Part shown: positions 6,042-6,413 of the stretch, one piece after another
Layout of the letters: the number at the start of each line of letters is the position of its first letter
Numbering within the stretch: position 1 is the stretch's first letter
NCBI GenBank assembly: GCA_946404295.1
Contig: CAMJDE010000112.1
Location: forward strand, 1-6,413
Source: an uncultured Clostridia bacterium
Lineage (GTDB): Bacteria > Bacillota > Clostridia > Oscillospirales > CAG-272
DNA: 6,413 nt
Direction: 5' to 3'
The notes under the pieces: generated by a model
Told to the model about the DNA's origin: nothing
Databases searched by the model: none
Seen by the model: the letters and a program-made list of their open reading frames with translations, nothing else
Made by a program: the position numbers and the translations under genes

Positions 6042-6050
6042 ATTTATTTT
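6025..6050 (+). terminator. Possible + strand terminator, last palindrome plus T-rich tail
   Basis: The stem GCCGCGC (6025-6031) / GCGCGGC (6035-6041) with loop GAC is followed by ATTTATTTT (6042-6050), seven Ts in nine bases. Read on + it could end the rhamnosidase transcript after the array. The T-rich tail overlaps the last codons and the stop of uppP on the other strand. Read on -, the hairpin starts 2 nt after the uppP stop but is followed by AATTCAC, not a T-run. Confidence 0.45.
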
Positions 6051-6412
6051 GCAAGGAAGAGAATCGTTACCCCCAAAGCGATCCGATACACCCCGAAGGG
6101 AAACAGACCGTGCCGACGGACCAGCCCGACGAGCGCGCGGATCACCGGGAGCGAGACCAGATACGACGCGAGAAAGCCGAGGAGCAGGAGACAGACGGCG
6201 CGCGGTTCAAGTTCGTACCCCGGCAAACCCGCGGCGGCGCGCGCGGCGAACTTGCCGATTTTGAGACACGAGACCCCGACCATCACCGGGATCGCCATAA
6301 AGAACGAGAACTCCGCCGCCGCCGCGTCCGAGACGCCGCAGGCGCGCCCGCCGAGCAGGCACGACCCGCTGCGCGAGGTTCCCGGCACGATCGAAAGCGC
6401 CTGAAACGCCCC
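6044..6412 (-). CDS. uppP: Undecaprenyl-diphosphatase UppP/BacA, C-terminal part (5' truncated by window)
   Basis: This integral membrane enzyme dephosphorylates undecaprenyl diphosphate to the monophosphate, recycling the lipid carrier of peptidoglycan and other wall polymers; higher dosage gives bacitracin tolerance in known cases. The frame is open to the window edge, giving the last 122 residues of a family usually 260-280 long. Visible are G-A-F-Q-A-L-S-I-V-P-G-T-S-R-S-G (1-16) with the active-site Arg14, A-A-E-F-S-F-F-M-A-I-P-V-M (about 29-41), and hydrophobic segments covering about 30-50, 68-92 and 100-120, ending FPFGVYRIALGVTILFLAK. The position after PGTSRSGS is Cys18, where many homologues have Thr (PGxSRSGAT). 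The upstream catalytic acidic motif lies outside the window. It is convergent with the rhamnosidase across the palindrome array and ends 2 bp from the last palindrome. Confidence 0.95.
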   Translation of the reverse strand, partial: GAFQALSIVPGTSRSGSCLLGGRACGVSDAAAAEFSFFMAIPVMVGVSCLKIGKFAARAAAGLPGYELEPRAVCLLLLGFLASYLVSLPVIRALVGLVRRHGLFPFGVYRIALGVTILFLAK

Positions 6413-6413
6413 G

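Noticed and set aside
6018..6404. 128-codon + strand frame opposite uppP
   Set aside because: It is an Arg/Pro/Ser-rich antisense shadow that begins inside the palindrome array; the - strand frame has the UppP motifs.

Overview
The window looks like chromosomal DNA from a GC-rich member of the Clostridia (Bacillota), probably an uncultured gut-type anaerobe. This rests on three things: a clostridial-type pyruvate, phosphate dikinase, strong AAGGAGG-type ribosome binding sites with sigma-A-like promoters (TTGAnn, 17 bp, TATnnT), and an AAA/DUF4143 ATPase of a kind common in gut anaerobes. No rRNA, tRNA, CRISPR array or insertion sequence was seen, so the placement is an inference from protein resemblance.

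Layout from left to right. (1) Positions 2-1885, + strand: the C-terminal 627 residues of ppdK, cut by the window edge, followed by a textbook intrinsic terminator (14-bp stem, 1900-1932). (2) Positions 2026-3390, - strand: a complete AAA ATPase with a C-terminal DUF4143 / PD-(D/E)xK-like domain. It has its own promoter and is much lower in GC (about 48% in hand-counted samples) than its neighbours (about 65% in a ppdK sample), so it reads as a one-gene insertion between GC-rich genes. (3) Positions 3391-3621: a divergent intergenic region with two well-formed promoters pointing away from each other. Between and across them lie T-tracts, a CA-plus-T-tract motif recurring exactly every 32 bp (four copies), and an 8+8 bp inverted repeat upstream of the + promoter. 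(4) Positions 3622-5781, + strand: a complete, signal-less GH78-type alpha-L-rhamnosidase. (5) Positions 5782-6043: a dense array of nine different short palindromes separated by a near-constant 7-8 nt spacer (AATTCAY on the left, RTGAATT on the right; the spacer orientation flips in the middle). (6) Positions 6044-6412, - strand: the C-terminal 122 residues of uppP (undecaprenyl-diphosphatase), convergent with the rhamnosidase and cut by the window edge.

The genes do not form one pathway: central carbon metabolism (ppdK), a probable accessory ATPase, cytoplasmic glycoside trimming (GH78) and cell-wall lipid carrier recycling (uppP) each look like separate transcription units. The parts most deserving a second look are non-coding: the palindrome/spacer array at 5786-6041 and the periodic intergenic region at 3424-3544.
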